This document shows positions 22,003 through 32,388 of a stretch of 64,000 nucleotides of DNA, in pieces. The notes below the pieces were generated by a model. That model saw only the letters and a program-made list of their open reading frames with translations. It searched no databases and had not been told where the DNA came from. Position 1 is the first letter of the stretch. The number at the start of each line of letters is the position of its first letter. Location of the stretch: assembly GCA_002027195.1 (NCBI GenBank), contig MWJO01000006.1, forward strand, positions 85,860 through 149,859, read 5' to 3'. The stretch is from Streptomyces sp. GKU 895. GTDB taxonomy: Bacteria; Actinomycetota; Actinomycetes; Streptomycetales; Streptomycetaceae. The position numbers and the translations under genes are program-made.

Positions 22003-24775
22003 TCACCTGACATTCGGCGAGCAGGAAGCCTCGGAAAGACCGGTGATTGCCGCCGGAAGATCGGCTCTGCCGCGCACCTTCAATTTCCGGTATATTTTTG
22101 TCAGGTGCTGTTCCACGGTGCTGACCGTGATGGAGAGCCGGTCGGCGATATCCCGGTTGGTGCGGCCGGCGGCGGCGAGCGCCCCGACGCGGAGTTCGGC
22201 GTCGGTCAGTTCGGCCAGCGGCGCGGGCAGCGCCTCCCGGTCCGGCGGGGACGAGGCGTCCCACAGCCCGGCCGGCGGCTCCACGGAGTCCAGCACCTCA
22301 GCGCCGTCGGCCCGGGCCATGTGCCGGGCGGCCTGCGCGTCGGCGCGGGCCCGGCGCAGTTCCAGACCGTCGCCGCAGGCGTCGAGGACGCGCTCGGCCT
22401 CCTGCAGCAGCCGCAGCCGGTACCGGGGCGTGGTCACCGCCGCGAGATGGCGCAGGGCGGTGCCACGGGCCCGGCTGGGCCGCGTGCCGAGCCGGGTGAG
22501 GTGTTCCTCGATCCGCTCCCGGGCGTGCCGGCGGTCGCCCAGGGCGATGAGGGCGGCGGCCGCGTCGTTGCGCCAGTCCACGAGTTCCGGGGAGTCGAGC
22601 TCCCACTTCGCCATCAGCTCGCCGCACGACTCGAAGTCCCGCAGGGCCGCGCGCGGCCGGTGCAGGGCGAGCCGGAAACGGCCCAGGGCGTGGAGGTAGG
22701 GCAGGGCGAAGGGCGTGCCGAACATGACCATGGGGACGGGCACGTTGAGAAAGGCCCGCGCGGCCTCGATGTCACCGGCCTCGGTCGCCGCGCGGATCGC
22801 CAGGGCCAGCGGCAGGCCGATCGCGATGCCCCAGGCCTCGGGGCTGACGAGGTCGAGCGCGGTCCTGGTGGCCTCGCCCGCGCTCTCGAGGTCCCCGCGG
22901 CCCAGGGCGGCGGCCGCCCGGATCGTCTCCAGCAGCGCGTGCCCCAGGGGGATGCGCCGGGTGCGGGGCTCGTCCAGCAGCCGCTCCGCCTGGAGCACCG
23001 CCTTGTCCAGCCGCTGGGCCCCGATCAGGAAGAGCAGGGCCAGCAGCGGGTCCGCGAACGGGGTCACACTGCCGGGGCCGGGCAGCAGCCGGCCGGCGGC
23101 CCGGCCCTTCTCGAACTCGACGAGGTCGGCCGCGAGGGTGAGGAACGTACGCGGCGACATCGCGGCCGGCCGGCCCGCCGGTTCCGCCGCCGTCCGCGCG
23201 TGGGCCGGCGTACGGGTCGCCGCTCTGGTGACGTGGCGCAGGCCGGGGCAGCAGAAGGAGAGCCAGAGCCGGACCAGGGCGGGGTCCGAGCGGTTGAGGG
23301 CGGGCGGGTAGCCCGCGGTGTCCCAGGCCTGCTCCGGGCCTGCGCCCTCGCGTGCCTCGATGATCCGCAGCAGGTCGTCGGCCTGCGCGAACTCGCCCCG
23401 CCACACCTTCTGCTTGACGACGACCAGGGCGTCGGAGCCGGTCAGCCGGCCGGCGCGCACCATCCGGCCGAGCTGCGGGAGGTACCGGGACGCCTTCGCG
23501 GGGTCCATGGACCACTGGGCCTCCGCGAGGGCGGCGATGACCTCCGCCTCCTGGTCGGCGTCGGTGCACAGGCCGGAGGCGTGCCGCAGATGCTCGACGC
23601 CGGCGGCGAGGTCGCCCGCGGCCAGCGCCTCGCGCGCGGCCTCGCGCAGGATGTCGAGCTGCCAGGCGGCTCTGGCCGGGTCGTGGGCCGCGAGGAGTTG
23701 CCGGGCCACCACCGCGGCCGGGGCGCGCTCTCGCGGAGCACCTCGGCGGCCCGGGTGCGCAGGGTGGCGAGGTCCGGTTCGGGGATGTCCGCCAGGACGG
23801 TCAGGCGGGCGCGTTCGTGGCCGAACCAGGCGCCCGAGAACAGACCGGCCGCGCGCAGCTCGGTGATGCTCCAGCGCACGGAGGTCGCGTCGCCCCCAGA
23901 AGGGTGCCGATCAGGGCCGGGGTGACCGACTCGTCCAGGACCGCGGCGGCCCGGGCGACGGCGAGCAGGGTGGGTTCACCGCGGTGGAGGCAGCGCAGGT
24001 AGGCGTTGCGGAACGCCTCGTGGGGCATGGGGGCGCCGCGTCTGACGGCCTCCGGGGTGCCGCAGGTCGCGGTGTCCTCGATCAGGGCCTCCAGCAGCAG
24101 GGGGTTCCCGCCACTGGCCTTGGCCCACAGCTCGACGGTCTCCGGCGCCGCGGTGGGCGCCGCCGGATGTCCGGCCAGCCGGGCGGCGACCCCGTCGACG
24201 CCGAGCGGTCCGACGCGCAGCCGTCGGCAGTGCGGCAGGTGCAGGGTCTCGGCGTGCAGCGCCGCGAGGGTCCGGTCGTGGCCGGCGGTCTCGGTCAGGA
24301 CGGCCAGGACGGGCAGTGCGTCGATGCGTCGTACGAGATAGCGCAGGCACTGCAGGGAGGCCTCGTCGGCGAAGTGCACGTCGTCGGCGTGCAGGACGAG
24401 CGGTCCGCGGCCGGCGAGTTCGGCGACGGAGCGGTGGATGCGCTGCATGAGGGCGCGCGGCACGCGTCCGCTCGCTTCCGCGGCCTTGGCGAGCTCCGTG
24501 GCGGCCGGTGGTCCGTCGGCCGGGCCCGTCGCCCGCATCGCGGTGACCAGTTGGTCGATCAGTCCCAGTCTGTCGAGGCTCTCGCTCGCGGCGCCGGTCA
24601 CCGACAGAAAGGTTCCTCCCCGCTGTGTGACCTGCTCGGACAACGCCCGGACCAGGGTGGTCTTACCGCAGCCCACGGGGCCGTTGACGATGACCAGGGC
24701 TCCCTTTCCGGCCACGCACCCCTCGTAGAGCTCTCGCAGCAGACCGAGTTCTCCGTCCCTTTCATGGAGCTTCAC
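22003..24775 (-). CDS. LAL-family LuxR pathway regulator (two apparent frameshifts)
   Basis: A large ATP-binding LuxR (LAL) regulator. The N-terminal Walker A is NGPVGCGKTTLVRAL and the Walker B is PLVLHADDVHFADEAS. A TPR-like middle follows, then the C-terminal LuxR helix-turn-helix ELTDAELRVGALAAAGRTNR with DRLSITVSTVEQHLTKIY. The frame is broken twice. Restoring one base in the C-run near 23893-23897 and one near 23720-23724 gives a continuous 924-residue protein, and the summed length becomes divisible by three. Glycopeptide clusters such as A40926 pair a LAL regulator with a StrR-type activator, as here. It is probably an activator of the dpg and NRPS operons; the target sites are unknown. 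Confidence 0.85.
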
Positions 24776-25089
24776 AGGTACCCCCCGTACCTACGCCGAC
24801 CCGTGAGTATTTGAGGCCAGAACCAAACCCTCTCTGACCTGCAAGTACATAGCCAGGATACCGGCTCATTAGCGCCAGCACGGCAAGATTTCGGCCACTC
24901 GGCGAGACGAATGGGGGCGATTTTCGGACAGCGGTCGGCCGATAATTCATGGGGAACTCAGAAGGAATGCACGGAGTCCATCGGTGAATGACGGGCGAAG
25001 GATTCGCGCCGACCTCGGCGGAGTACCGCACAGGAAAACCGTCGCGAAAGCGGCAACTTTCGCGACGGTCGACATTCCGAAATGCGGTG
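24776..25089. other. Intergenic region between StrR-type and LAL regulator genes
   Basis: A 314-bp non-coding stretch. It contains the StrR terminator hairpin at its right end and, towards 24780-24960, the less GC-rich sequence expected of the LAL gene's promoter. I see no reading frame with coding bias and no clear StrR-type GTTC-N-GAAC operator in it. Confidence 0.6.
25038..25069 (-). terminator. Hairpin terminator after the StrR-type gene
   Basis: A perfect 13-bp inverted repeat (25038-25050 with 25057-25069, ACCGTCGCGAAAG arms) around a 6-base loop, 20 bases beyond the regulator's stop on the minus strand. Confidence 0.85.
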
Positions 25090-26096
25090 TCAGCCGATCT
25101 GGGCGACGTCGTCCCTGACCCGCTCGGCGAAATCCGACCACAGGTCGGCGAACTGCCGGGCGAGATCGGCCACGATGTCGCTGCAGTGCGGCGGGACGTT
25201 GTTGACGATCGCCTCCCACTCCTCCTTGCGCAGCGAGTGCAGGACGAGCAGGCGCAGCAGGTTGCGGCCGGTCTCGGTGAAGCGCAGTGCCGGGTCGGCC
25301 TTCAGCCGCTTGATGAGCACGGCGCGGTCCGGCGCCTGCGTCATGTCCGGGCGGGTCCGGGGAGCCGGCCGGGCGAGTCGCAGCGCCCCGAACTCCCCGC
25401 GGCCGGGCGGCTCCCCGGGTTCGGTCCGGTCCTGCTTGCGCCGGCGCTGCCGGGGCAGCGGGTCCTCGCCGTTGCGCAGCCGGTTGCGGACGTCCCGGGC
25501 CGTCTCGGGGGAGATCCCCGCCGCCCGGGCGACCTGACGAAGCGACAGCTCCGGGTTCTCCGTGAGCAGTTCACCCGCCAGGATGCGGCCGGTACTGCCG
25601 TCGACCGGCCGCAGTCTGCCGTCCTGACCGAGCCGCCGCCCCTCCGGCCCCGGCAGCTGGACGACCCGCTTGCGGATCTCGCCGACGGTCCCGGGGGCGA
25701 TCCCGGTGACCGAGCGACCCTGCGGTCCGACCACTGCGGATGGGAGACGACGATGCGCTCGGCGGCGCGCTTGCGGTCGGCGAGCGCCAGCGGAAGGCCG
25801 TGATGGACATTGAGTTGGACCGCCAGGACGAAGGCCGCGGCTTCGTCGCCGTCGAAGAACCGGGCGGCGATCCTGCTCTCGCCGCGCAGCCGGGCGGCCT
25901 TCAGCCGGTGGTAGCCGTCGATGACCCGCATCGTCTGCCGGTGCACCGTGATCGGCGGCAGCGGATTCTGCGCCGCCGCGAGTACCTGAATGTGCTCCGT
26001 TCTCTCTCCGGCCAACCGTGGTGATCCGGACAGGCTCAACGAGCCGATCTCGACCTCCACGACGGGCTGCTGACTTATTGCTCCCTCGGACTCCAC
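25090..26096 (-). CDS. StrR-type (ParB/Srx fold) cluster activator, frameshifted
   Basis: This resembles StrR, Bbr and Tei15*, pathway-specific activators with a ParB-like N-terminal domain. Diagnostic segments are LPPITVHRQTMRVIDGYHRL, the FFDGDEAAAFVLAVQLNV stretch, and a helix-turn-helix around LSLRQVARAAGISPETARDV. The frame breaks after SHPQWSDRRVA. Restoring one base near 25714-25717 gives RVASVTGIAPGTVGEIRKRV and about 335 residues in total. The GTG at 26096 has AAGGAG at a 5-base distance; the GTG one codon upstream is the alternative. Family members bind inverted GTTC/GAAC sites before biosynthetic operons. It is flanked by terminators on both sides, so it is transcribed alone. Confidence 0.88.
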
Positions 26097-26352
26097 CACA
26101 GCTCCTTACATCCCCACGCTGCTGCGAAAGGCGGTTGCCGTCCACGAAGAAGAATTTCTCGTCCGAGCACGCTTTCTGCCGAAAATCCATCGCCGGTGGT
26201 CAGCATGTGGGGGGAGCGATTTCACAAGGTCGACATTTGCATGCTTCAGATGTGACCGAAATTAACAGCCTGACATCCTGGGCGAAACCCCTGCGGTTCG
26301 AGCGGTCCTCCCCCCTACCTCTAGGGGGTGTGGGCGTGAGCTGGACAAAGAG

Positions 26353-26385
26353 GTGCCCGCGACGCCGTGGGAGCGTCGCGGGCAC
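26353..26385 (-). terminator. Hairpin terminator after the exporter gene
   Basis: A perfect 13-bp inverted repeat (26353-26365 with 26373-26385, GTGCCCGCGACGC arms) with a 7-base loop, 20 bases past the ABC gene's stop. It separates the MbtH-exporter unit from the StrR-type gene. The remaining region 26100-26352 holds the regulator's promoter and nothing else that I recognise. Confidence 0.88.
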
Positions 26386-26404
26386 CGGTCTTCCGGGGTC
26401 GTAC

Positions 26405-28543
26405 TCAGTGGGGCCGGGGGCCGCCCGGCCCGCCGGGTCCCTGCGGGCCGGGGCCGAAGACGACCGGCCGGGGTCCGGGGCCGGGTCCGGGCATCCCCGG
26501 TCCGCCCGGCATCCCCGGTCCGCCGGGTCCGCCCGGACCGCCCGGGCCCTCGGGGCCGCCGGGGCCGAAGAAGACCGGCCCCCCGTGGCCGTGGCCGACC
26601 GGTTCCGGGACCCGCTGCTGCGGCGCCTCCTCGATCTCGGGCACCTCCTCGTCGGCCAGGGCCGGCACGGCGAACTGGGTGCGGTACAGCTCGGCGTAGA
26701 GCCCGCCGAGCGCGAGCAGTTCGTCATGGGTGCCGCGCTCCGCGATCCGCCCCTGGTCCAGGACGATGATCTGGTCCGCGTCCCGGATGGTGGAGAGCCG
26801 GTGCGCGATGACCAGGGAGGTGCGGCCCGCGAGCGCGGTCTTCAGGGCCAGTTGCAGGGCGGCCTCGGACTCGGAGTCCAGGTGCGCGGTCGCCTCGTCC
26901 AGCACCACCACCGGCGGGGCCTTGAGCAACAGCCGGGCCATGGCGATGCGCTGCTTCTCACCGCCGGAGAGCCGGTAGCCGCGGTCGCCGACCATGGTGT
27001 CGAGGCCGTCGGGCAGCGAGGCGACGAGCCGCCAGATCTGGGCGGCCCGGCAGGCGGCGACCAGTTCCTCCTCGGTGGCGTCCGGGCGGGCGTAGAGCAG
27101 GTTCTCCCGGATGGTGGTGTGCAGCAGGTGCCCGTCCTGGGTGACCATGCCGACGGTGTCGCTGAGCGACTGGAGCGTCAGGTCGCGCACGTCGCGGCCG
27201 TCGATGAGGACGGTGCCCTCCTCCGGGTCGTACAGCCGCGGCACCAGGTGGGTGACGGTGGTCTTGCCCGCCCCGGACGGGCCGACCAGCGCGGTGAGCT
27301 TGCCGGCCGGCACGGTGAAGCTGAGGTCGCGCAGCGCCCAGCTGTCGCCGTCCTGCTCGCGCGTCGGCGTGGCGAAGTCCTCCAGGGAGGCCAGCGAGAC
27401 GTCGGCGGGCCGCGGGTGCCGGAAGGACACCCCGCGGAACTCGATGCCGGGGGCCGTCTCGCGGGTGTTCGCGGGGGGCAGCGCCACCGCGTCGGGCTTC
27501 TCGGTGACCAGCGGCTTCAGGTCGAGGATCTCGAAGAGCCGGTCGAAGCTGACGAGCGCCGTCATGGCGTCGGCCTGGGCGTTCGACAGCTGGCCGACCG
27601 GTGCCATCAGCCGGGTGAGCAGCGTGGCGAGGGCGACCAGGGTGCCGACCTCGAAGACGCCGTTCACGGAGAGGGTCCCGCCGACCCCGTAGACGACGGC
27701 GGTGGCGATCGAGCCGATGAACATGCTCGACAGGAAGAGCAGCTTCATCGACACCGAGTTGCGCACGCCGATGTCCCGGCCGCGGGCGGCGAGCCGCGCA
27801 TAGCCGGCGGTCTCCCGGTCCGGGCGGCTGTAGAGCTTGGCCAGCAGCGCGCCGGCGACATTGAACCGCTCGTGCATGAGCGAGCCCATCTCGGCGTTGA
27901 CCTGCATGTGCCGCCGGGCCAGGCCCTGGAGCCGGCGGCCGACGAGCCGGCCGGGGAGGATGAAGAACGGAACCAGGACCAGGGAGATCAGGGTGATCGT
28001 CCAGGACAGGTAGAACATCGTGCCGAGCACGAACAGGACGGTCAGCCCGGCGGAGACCACCGTGGAGAGCATCTGGGTGACCGCCTGCTGGGCGCCGATC
28101 ACGTCGGTGTTCAGGCGGCTCACCAGCGCGCCGGTCTGGGCGCGGGTGAAGAAGGCGAGCGACTGGCGCTGCACATGGTCGAAGACCTGCACCCGCAGGT
28201 CGTAGACGAGTCCCTCGCTGACCTTGGCGGAGAACCAGCTCTCCCCGAAGCCCACCACGGCGGCGAGGACCGAGACCGCGGCGACCGCGCCCGCGAGCCA
28301 CGCCACGGTCCCGTTGTCGCCGGCCATGATGCCGTCGTCGATCAGGTACTTCAGGAGCAGGGGCGGGGCCACCGCGCACAGGGCGTTCAGCGTGGTGCAG
28401 ACCACGAGGAAGCCGATGGCGCGGCGGTGTCCGCGGGTGTACGGGATGATCCTTCTCGTCGTTCCGGGCTTCGCCCGCTGGGTGTTGTTCGAGGAATCCG
28501 GCCCGTCGGACCGGATCATGACGGGTCCGCCCATCATGGCCAC
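26405..28543 (-). CDS. ABC exporter (TMD-NBD) with collagen-like C-terminal tail
   Basis: A 712-residue half-size exporter. About six membrane helices (residues 40-330) are followed by an ATPase with Walker [10 protein letters not shown], signature [16 protein letters not shown], Walker [13 protein letters not shown] and H-loop IAHRLST. It works as a dimer in the membrane. Position next to MbtH matches the peptide exporters of glycopeptide clusters (Tba/StaU type), so export of the finished peptide is the likely job. The GTG at 28543 follows AGGGAG; an ATG two codons later is possible. After residue about 655 the protein ends in a Gly/Pro-rich tail, described separately. Confidence 0.92.
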   Translation of the reverse strand: MAMMGGPVMIRSDGPDSSNNTQRAKPGTTRRIIPYTRGHRRAIGFLVVCTTLNALCAVAPPLLLKYLIDDGIMAGDNGTVAWLAGAVAAVSVLAAVVGFGESWFSAKVSEGLVYDLRVQVFDHVQRQSLAFFTRAQTGALVSRLNTDVIGAQQAVTQMLSTVVSAGLTVLFVLGTMFYLSWTITLISLVLVPFFILPGRLVGRRLQGLARRHMQVNAEMGSLMHERFNVAGALLAKLYSRPDRETAGYARLAARGRDIGVRNSVSMKLLFLSSMFIGSIATAVVYGVGGTLSVNGVFEVGTLVALATLLTRLMAPVGQLSNAQADAMTALVSFDRLFEILDLKPLVTEKPDAVALPPANTRETAPGIEFRGVSFRHPRPADVSLASLEDFATPTREQDGDSWALRDLSFTVPAGKLTALVGPSGAGKTTVTHLVPRLYDPEEGTVLIDGRDVRDLTLQSLSDTVGMVTQDGHLLHTTIRENLLYARPDATEEELVAACRAAQIWRLVASLPDGLDTMVGDRGYRLSGGEKQRIAMARLLLKAPPVVVLDEATAHLDSESEAALQLALKTALAGRTSLVIAHRLSTIRDADQIIVLDQGRIAERGTHDELLALGGLYAELYRTQFAVPALADEEVPEIEEAPQQRVPEPVGHGHGGPVFFGPGGPEGPGGPGGPGGPGMPGGPGMPGPGPGPRPVVFGPGPQGPGGPGGPRPH
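26408..26577 (-). repeat. Collagen-like Gly-Pro repeat tail of the exporter
   Basis: The last 55 or so residues of the exporter are runs of GPG/GGP/GMP triplets (for example [18 protein letters not shown]), ending in PRPH. In DNA this is an imperfect GGTCCGCCG-type trinucleotide-multiple repeat. It is cytoplasmic by topology, follows the ATPase domain, and has no counterpart in typical exporters. Confidence 0.85.
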
Positions 28544-28583
28544 GGGTACTCCCTGGGTAGCGTCGCTGCGGTCGGGCGGGCCA

Positions 28584-28808
28584 CTAGCGGGCCGCCTCGG
28601 TCTCCTTCATGGCGTCGATGAGGCTCTGCGGACGGAGATCCGTCCAGCTCTCCTCCACATAGGCGAGGCATTCCTTGCGCGAGGCCTCTCCGAAAACGAG
28701 CCGCCAGCCATTCGGGATTTCAGCGAATGCAGGCCACAACGAGTGCTGATTCTCCCTGTTCACGAGCACCAGAAAGGTCCCGTCTTCGTCATCGAACGGG
28801 TTCGCCAT
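28584..28808 (-). CDS. MbtH-like NRPS chaperone
   Basis: A 74-residue MbtH-family protein with the full signature: [19 protein letters not shown], the ESWTD element and RPQSL. MbtH proteins bind NRPS adenylation domains and are needed for solubility and activity, notably of tyrosine- and phenylglycine-activating domains. The ATG at 28808 has GGGAG upstream. It ends 40 bases before the exporter start, so the two form an operon. Its presence fits the many A domains of the neighbouring NRPS. Confidence 0.96.
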   Translation of the reverse strand: MANPFDDEDGTFLVLVNRENQHSLWPAFAEIPNGWRLVFGEASRKECLAYVEESWTDLRPQSLIDAMKETEAAR

Positions 28809-29107
28809 TAGTCACTCCCGCGGGATCGAATTAATTCCTCGATGGATAGGAAAACCTTAGCCCGAGCCATATGAGCCGAACAAGGTTCGCCAATTCGAGG
28901 GCATTCCGCGGCAATAGGTATTTGTTTTTGGGGTGGGCCGGGCACAGCCGGCTCACAGTCTGACCTGCGGCCGCCCGGCGCGACAGGTCGTCCAACCGGC
29001 CGACCCGGGCAGTTGGACACCGGACGACCGGGGTGCGGCACCCCCGTCGGCGGGGGATGGCAACGGAGGCGCCGCGGTCCGGGATGTCAAGCCACCGTCC
29101 AGGGCGG
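28809..29107. other. Intergenic region upstream of mbtH with a short hairpin
   Basis: About 300 bp without a gene. Its left half (28830-28935) is AT-richer than its surroundings and should carry the mbtH promoter. A small GC hairpin (29041-29046 with 29051-29056, loop TCGG) lies 50 bases past the end of the permease gene and may terminate the export operon. Confidence 0.6.
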
Positions 29108-30367
29108 CTAGTTGGTCGCGAGGGCCTCCGTCGGAGGGAGCCGGGCCGCGCGGACCGCGGGGTAGAAGCCGGCCAGTCCGCCGATGGCGAGGGTGGCGGC
29201 GAGCCCGCCGGCCATCGCCCACAGCGGCACCAGGGCCGCCCACCCCTGGTAGGCGGCGTAGCCGTCGGTCACCCCGATGCCCAGCAGGACACCGCCGAGG
29301 CCACCGAGCCCGGACAGCAGCAGCGCCTCGGCGAGGAACTGGATCCTGATCTGGCCCCGGGTGGCGCCGAGCGAGCGGCGCAGTCCGATCTCCGAGCGGC
29401 GTTCCAGCACCGAGATGACCATGGTGTTCGCCACCCCGACCCCGCCGACCAGCAGCGCGACCCCGCCCAGGCCGAGGAGCAGCCCGCTCAGCGACTTGTC
29501 CGCGGCGTGCTTGGCGGCCAACGCGTCGGACGGGCGGGAGACGTTGACCTCGTTGGGGTCCTCCGGGGAGACCGTCGGGCCCAGCACACTGTGCACCGTC
29601 TCGACGTCCGCGTCCTTCGCCCGGGTGTAGACGGTCGTCGGGTAGCCGTCGAAGGACAGTTCCTTCTCCGCCACCGTCCAGCCGACGAAGGCCTGGGTGT
29701 CAAGGGCGGGCAGCAGTTCGTTGGGGGCCAGCAGCCCCACCACGGTGAACCAGCGGTTGCCGAGCCACACTTGGACGTCCGTCCCGGCCCGGTGGATGCC
29801 CAGGCTGTGCGCCGTCTCCGCGCCCAGCACCACCGCCGGGTAGCGGCTGTTGGCGTCGTTGAGCCAGCGGCCGTCCACGATCTTCCCGCCGATGGAGCGC
29901 AGCAGGTCCGTGCGGGCCGCGCTGACCGTCAGGCCGCCCGACTCCACCGCCGGCACCCGGTCGTTGCGGTAGAGCTTGGCGTCCGTGGTGCCCGTCGCCG
30001 AGGCCGAGATCACCTCGGGCCGGTTCGCGATCATCGCGACGGCGTCCTCGGACAGATGGGCGTTGTCGCCGGTCATCGTGGTGCCGGGGGCGACGGTGAG
30101 CAGATTGGTGCCGAGCGCCGCCAGCTGCTTGTTCAGATCGTTGGTCGACGAGGTCGAGATACCCACCACACCGATCATCGCGGCGATGCCGATCGCGATG
30201 CCGAGGGCCGACAGGAAGACCCGCATGGGCCGCGAGCGCAGGCCCCAGCCGCCCACCCGGGCCACGTCCGACAGGCTCAGCCGGGCCGCCCGGGGACGCG
30301 GCGGCGGGGGCAGATCGGCCCAGGGCCGTAGCCGTTCGGCCGGCAGCGCCGGATACCCCGTGCTCAT
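29108..30367 (-). CDS. MacB-type ABC permease (FtsX fold)
   Basis: A 419-residue permease with four membrane helices. The first is at about residue 48 (MRVFLSALGIAIGIAAMIGVV), followed by a large extracytoplasmic MacB-like domain, then three helices near the C-terminus (LLGLGGVALLVGGVGVANT onward). The conserved VLERRSEIGLRRSLGATRGQ motif couples to the ATPase. Such mechanotransmission transporters move peptides or lipoproteins outward with a periplasmic adaptor. Start and stop overlap as ATGA with the ATPase gene. Its role in peptide export or self-protection is inferred from location. Confidence 0.9.
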   Translation of the reverse strand: MSTGYPALPAERLRPWADLPPPPRPRAARLSLSDVARVGGWGLRSRPMRVFLSALGIAIGIAAMIGVVGISTSSTNDLNKQLAALGTNLLTVAPGTTMTGDNAHLSEDAVAMIANRPEVISASATGTTDAKLYRNDRVPAVESGGLTVSAARTDLLRSIGGKIVDGRWLNDANSRYPAVVLGAETAHSLGIHRAGTDVQVWLGNRWFTVVGLLAPNELLPALDTQAFVGWTVAEKELSFDGYPTTVYTRAKDADVETVHSVLGPTVSPEDPNEVNVSRPSDALAAKHAADKSLSGLLLGLGGVALLVGGVGVANTMVISVLERRSEIGLRRSLGATRGQIRIQFLAEALLLSGLGGLGGVLLGIGVTDGYAAYQGWAALVPLWAMAGGLAATLAIGGLAGFYPAVRAARLPPTEALATN

Positions 30368-31086
30368 CGCCCCACCCCCGTGTGCGTCAGGGCCCGCGGC
30401 CCCGGTGATCCCGAGTCGTGCTCGATCCGGCCGTCCCGCACCCTGACCTCGCGCGGCAGGGACGCCGCGATGTCCCGGTCGTGGGTGATGACGACGACCG
30501 TCGTGCCGGCCTCGTGCAGTTCGTGGAGCAGCTCCATCACCACCGTCCCCGAGCGGGAGTCCAGGGCACCGGTCGGCTCGTCGGCCAGCAGCAGCGGCGG
30601 ATCGCCGACCACCGCCCGGGCGATCGCCACGCGCTGCTTCTCACCGCCGGACAGCTGCTGCGGCTCGTGGAAGAGCCGGTGCCCCAGGCCCACCCGGCGC
30701 AGCGCCACCTCGGCGACCCGGCGCCGCTCCCGGCGCGGCCGCCCGCTGTACAGCAGACCGTCCGCCACGCTGTCCAGCGCGGACACCCCGGAGGCGAGAT
30801 GGAACTGCTGGAAGACGAAGCCGATGGTGCCGGCCCGCAGCGCCGACAGTTCACGGTCGTTGAGGGAGTCCACCTCGTGCCCGGCGATCGCCACCGTCCC
30901 GGAGGTGGGCCGGTCCAAAGTGCCCATGATGTTGAGCATCGTGGACTTGCCCGAGCCCGAGGGGCCGACGACCGCGAGCATCTCGCCGCGGTGGACCACC
31001 AGGTCCGCCTCGACGAGAGCGGCCACGTCCCCGTACGACTTGCCGACCCCGGCCAGCTCGATCACCGGGTGGGCGGTGACGGTCAC
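30364..31086 (-). CDS. MacB-type ABC transporter ATP-binding protein
   Basis: A 240-residue stand-alone ATPase. It has Walker A GPSGSGKSTMLNIMG, Q-loop VFQQFHLASG, signature [15 protein letters not shown], Walker B LLLADEPTGALD and H-loop VITHDRD. This is the LolD/MacB ATPase subgroup that pairs with FtsX-like permeases. GTG start at 31086 overlaps the adaptor stop (GTGA), and its own stop overlaps the permease start, so adaptor, ATPase and permease are translated as a unit. Confidence 0.94.
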   Translation of the reverse strand: MTVTAHPVIELAGVGKSYGDVAALVEADLVVHRGEMLAVVGPSGSGKSTMLNIMGTLDRPTSGTVAIAGHEVDSLNDRELSALRAGTIGFVFQQFHLASGVSALDSVADGLLYSGRPRRERRRVAEVALRRVGLGHRLFHEPQQLSGGEKQRVAIARAVVGDPPLLLADEPTGALDSRSGTVVMELLHELHEAGTTVVVITHDRDIAASLPREVRVRDGRIEHDSGSPGPRALTHTGVGR

Positions 31087-32388
31087 TTCGGGACCCCCAC
31101 GACGGTGCCCTCGGTGATGCCGGTGCCGGAGACCTCGACCATGCCGTTGCCGAACATGCCGAGCTTCACATCGCGGTACTCCGTCTTCGACCCGGTCACC
31201 ACCTCGACCGCGTAGCCGCCGCCCGGCCGCGCGAACAGGGCGCTGATCGGCACCGCGAGCACGTTCGAGCGGGCCTCGGCCGCGAACTCGACACTGACGG
31301 AGGCGGCCTGGTAGGCGCCGAGCTTCTTGGCGTCCTCGACCTTCAGCTCCACCGGCACGGTGGCGTTCGAGGAACCCGAGCCCGAGGACTTCTGCTGGTC
31401 CCCGCCCTCACCGCCGGAGTCGCCCGACGAGGTCGGCGTGCCGATGTCCGTCACCACGGCGGTCACCGTGGTGTTGTCCGGCAGCGTGACGGTCGACTTC
31501 CCGCCCTTCTTCGCCAGGTCCGCGTACTGCACGGGCAGGTCGACGGAGATGACCCGGTCGGTGCCCGTCCAGGTGAGCACGTCACCGGTGAGGCTGTCGC
31601 CGACGGCGAGGCCCGCCTTGGCGACCCGCCGCGCGCCGGACGCCACCACCGCGTCACCGGGCCCGACCTCCCCGGTCTCCGTACGGCCGAGGTCGTCCTG
31701 CCACTCCTCGACGGCGGCTGCCGTGTCCGAGGTGTAGTCGGAGTCCACCGTGAAGCCGTCGTAGCCGAGCGCCTTCAGGTTCTTCTCCAGCATCTTGACG
31801 TCGCTGCCGCTGACGCCCGGCTTCAGCGTCCGGTACAGCGGCACCGAGCCGTACAGCAGCGGCACCGACTGCTGGTTGACCTTGTAGACCGGCTTGCCGC
31901 GGGTGACGGTGTCGCCGTCGGACGGCATCCAGGTGACGATCCCGGCGCCCGCCCCGCCCCCCGCCCTGCGCCTGCCCGGACTGCCCGGAGCCGGACGCGG
32001 CCGGGGCCTGCACGGCCACCGTGTCGCCGTACCCGAGCTGCCCGTCCAGGGCCTGCGAGCTGGTCAGCGTCGTCCGCTTCACCTGCGTCGTGGCGGGCGG
32101 CCCGGACGGCGCCGTCGCCTCCGTCCCGTCGTCCCCGCCGCCGAACACCCCGAGGGCGGCACCGGCCGCGGCCGCGGCGACCACCGCCGCACACGCGACG
32201 ACCAGGGCGATCCGCACCCCGCGGCGGCGACGGCGGCGGTCCGCCGGTGCCGGGTCGAGGTCCCCGCCGCTCCCGTCGAAGGAGGGGGAGGGGATGGCCT
32301 CGGTCCGCAGCTCCAGCTCCCCGCCGTCCACGCCCGGCGCTTCCTCGGGGGCCGTCCGCGCGACGGTCCCCTCCTCCTGACTGGTCAT
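31083..32388 (-). CDS. Membrane-fusion-type adaptor with peptidoglycan-binding domain (frameshifted)
   Basis: An HlyD/MacA-like adaptor in two frames. One frame gives a cytoplasmic start (MTSQEEGTVARTAPEE), one membrane anchor after RRRRRRG (VRIALVVACAAVVAAAAAG) and the N-terminal lipoyl half. The other gives IVTWMPSDGDTVTRGKPVYK and then a PG_binding_1 domain (LKPGVSGSDVKMLEKNLKAL). Deleting one C from the six-base run 31957-31962 joins them as 434 residues, GGGAGAGIVTW. The PG-binding insert is usual in actinobacterial adaptors of MacB systems. It overlaps its neighbours by ATGA/GTGA. Confidence 0.87.

Noticed and set aside
26018..28621. Long plus-strand frames over the exporter, including a collagen-like one
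   Set aside because: Antisense of the ABC exporter; its Gly-Pro repeat reads as Gly-Pro on the other strand too. No start site or domains.
28809..29107. Search for a StrR-type operator (GTTC...GAAC) upstream of mbtH
   Set aside because: Only scattered GTTCG and CGAAC pieces without the required spacing; not supported.
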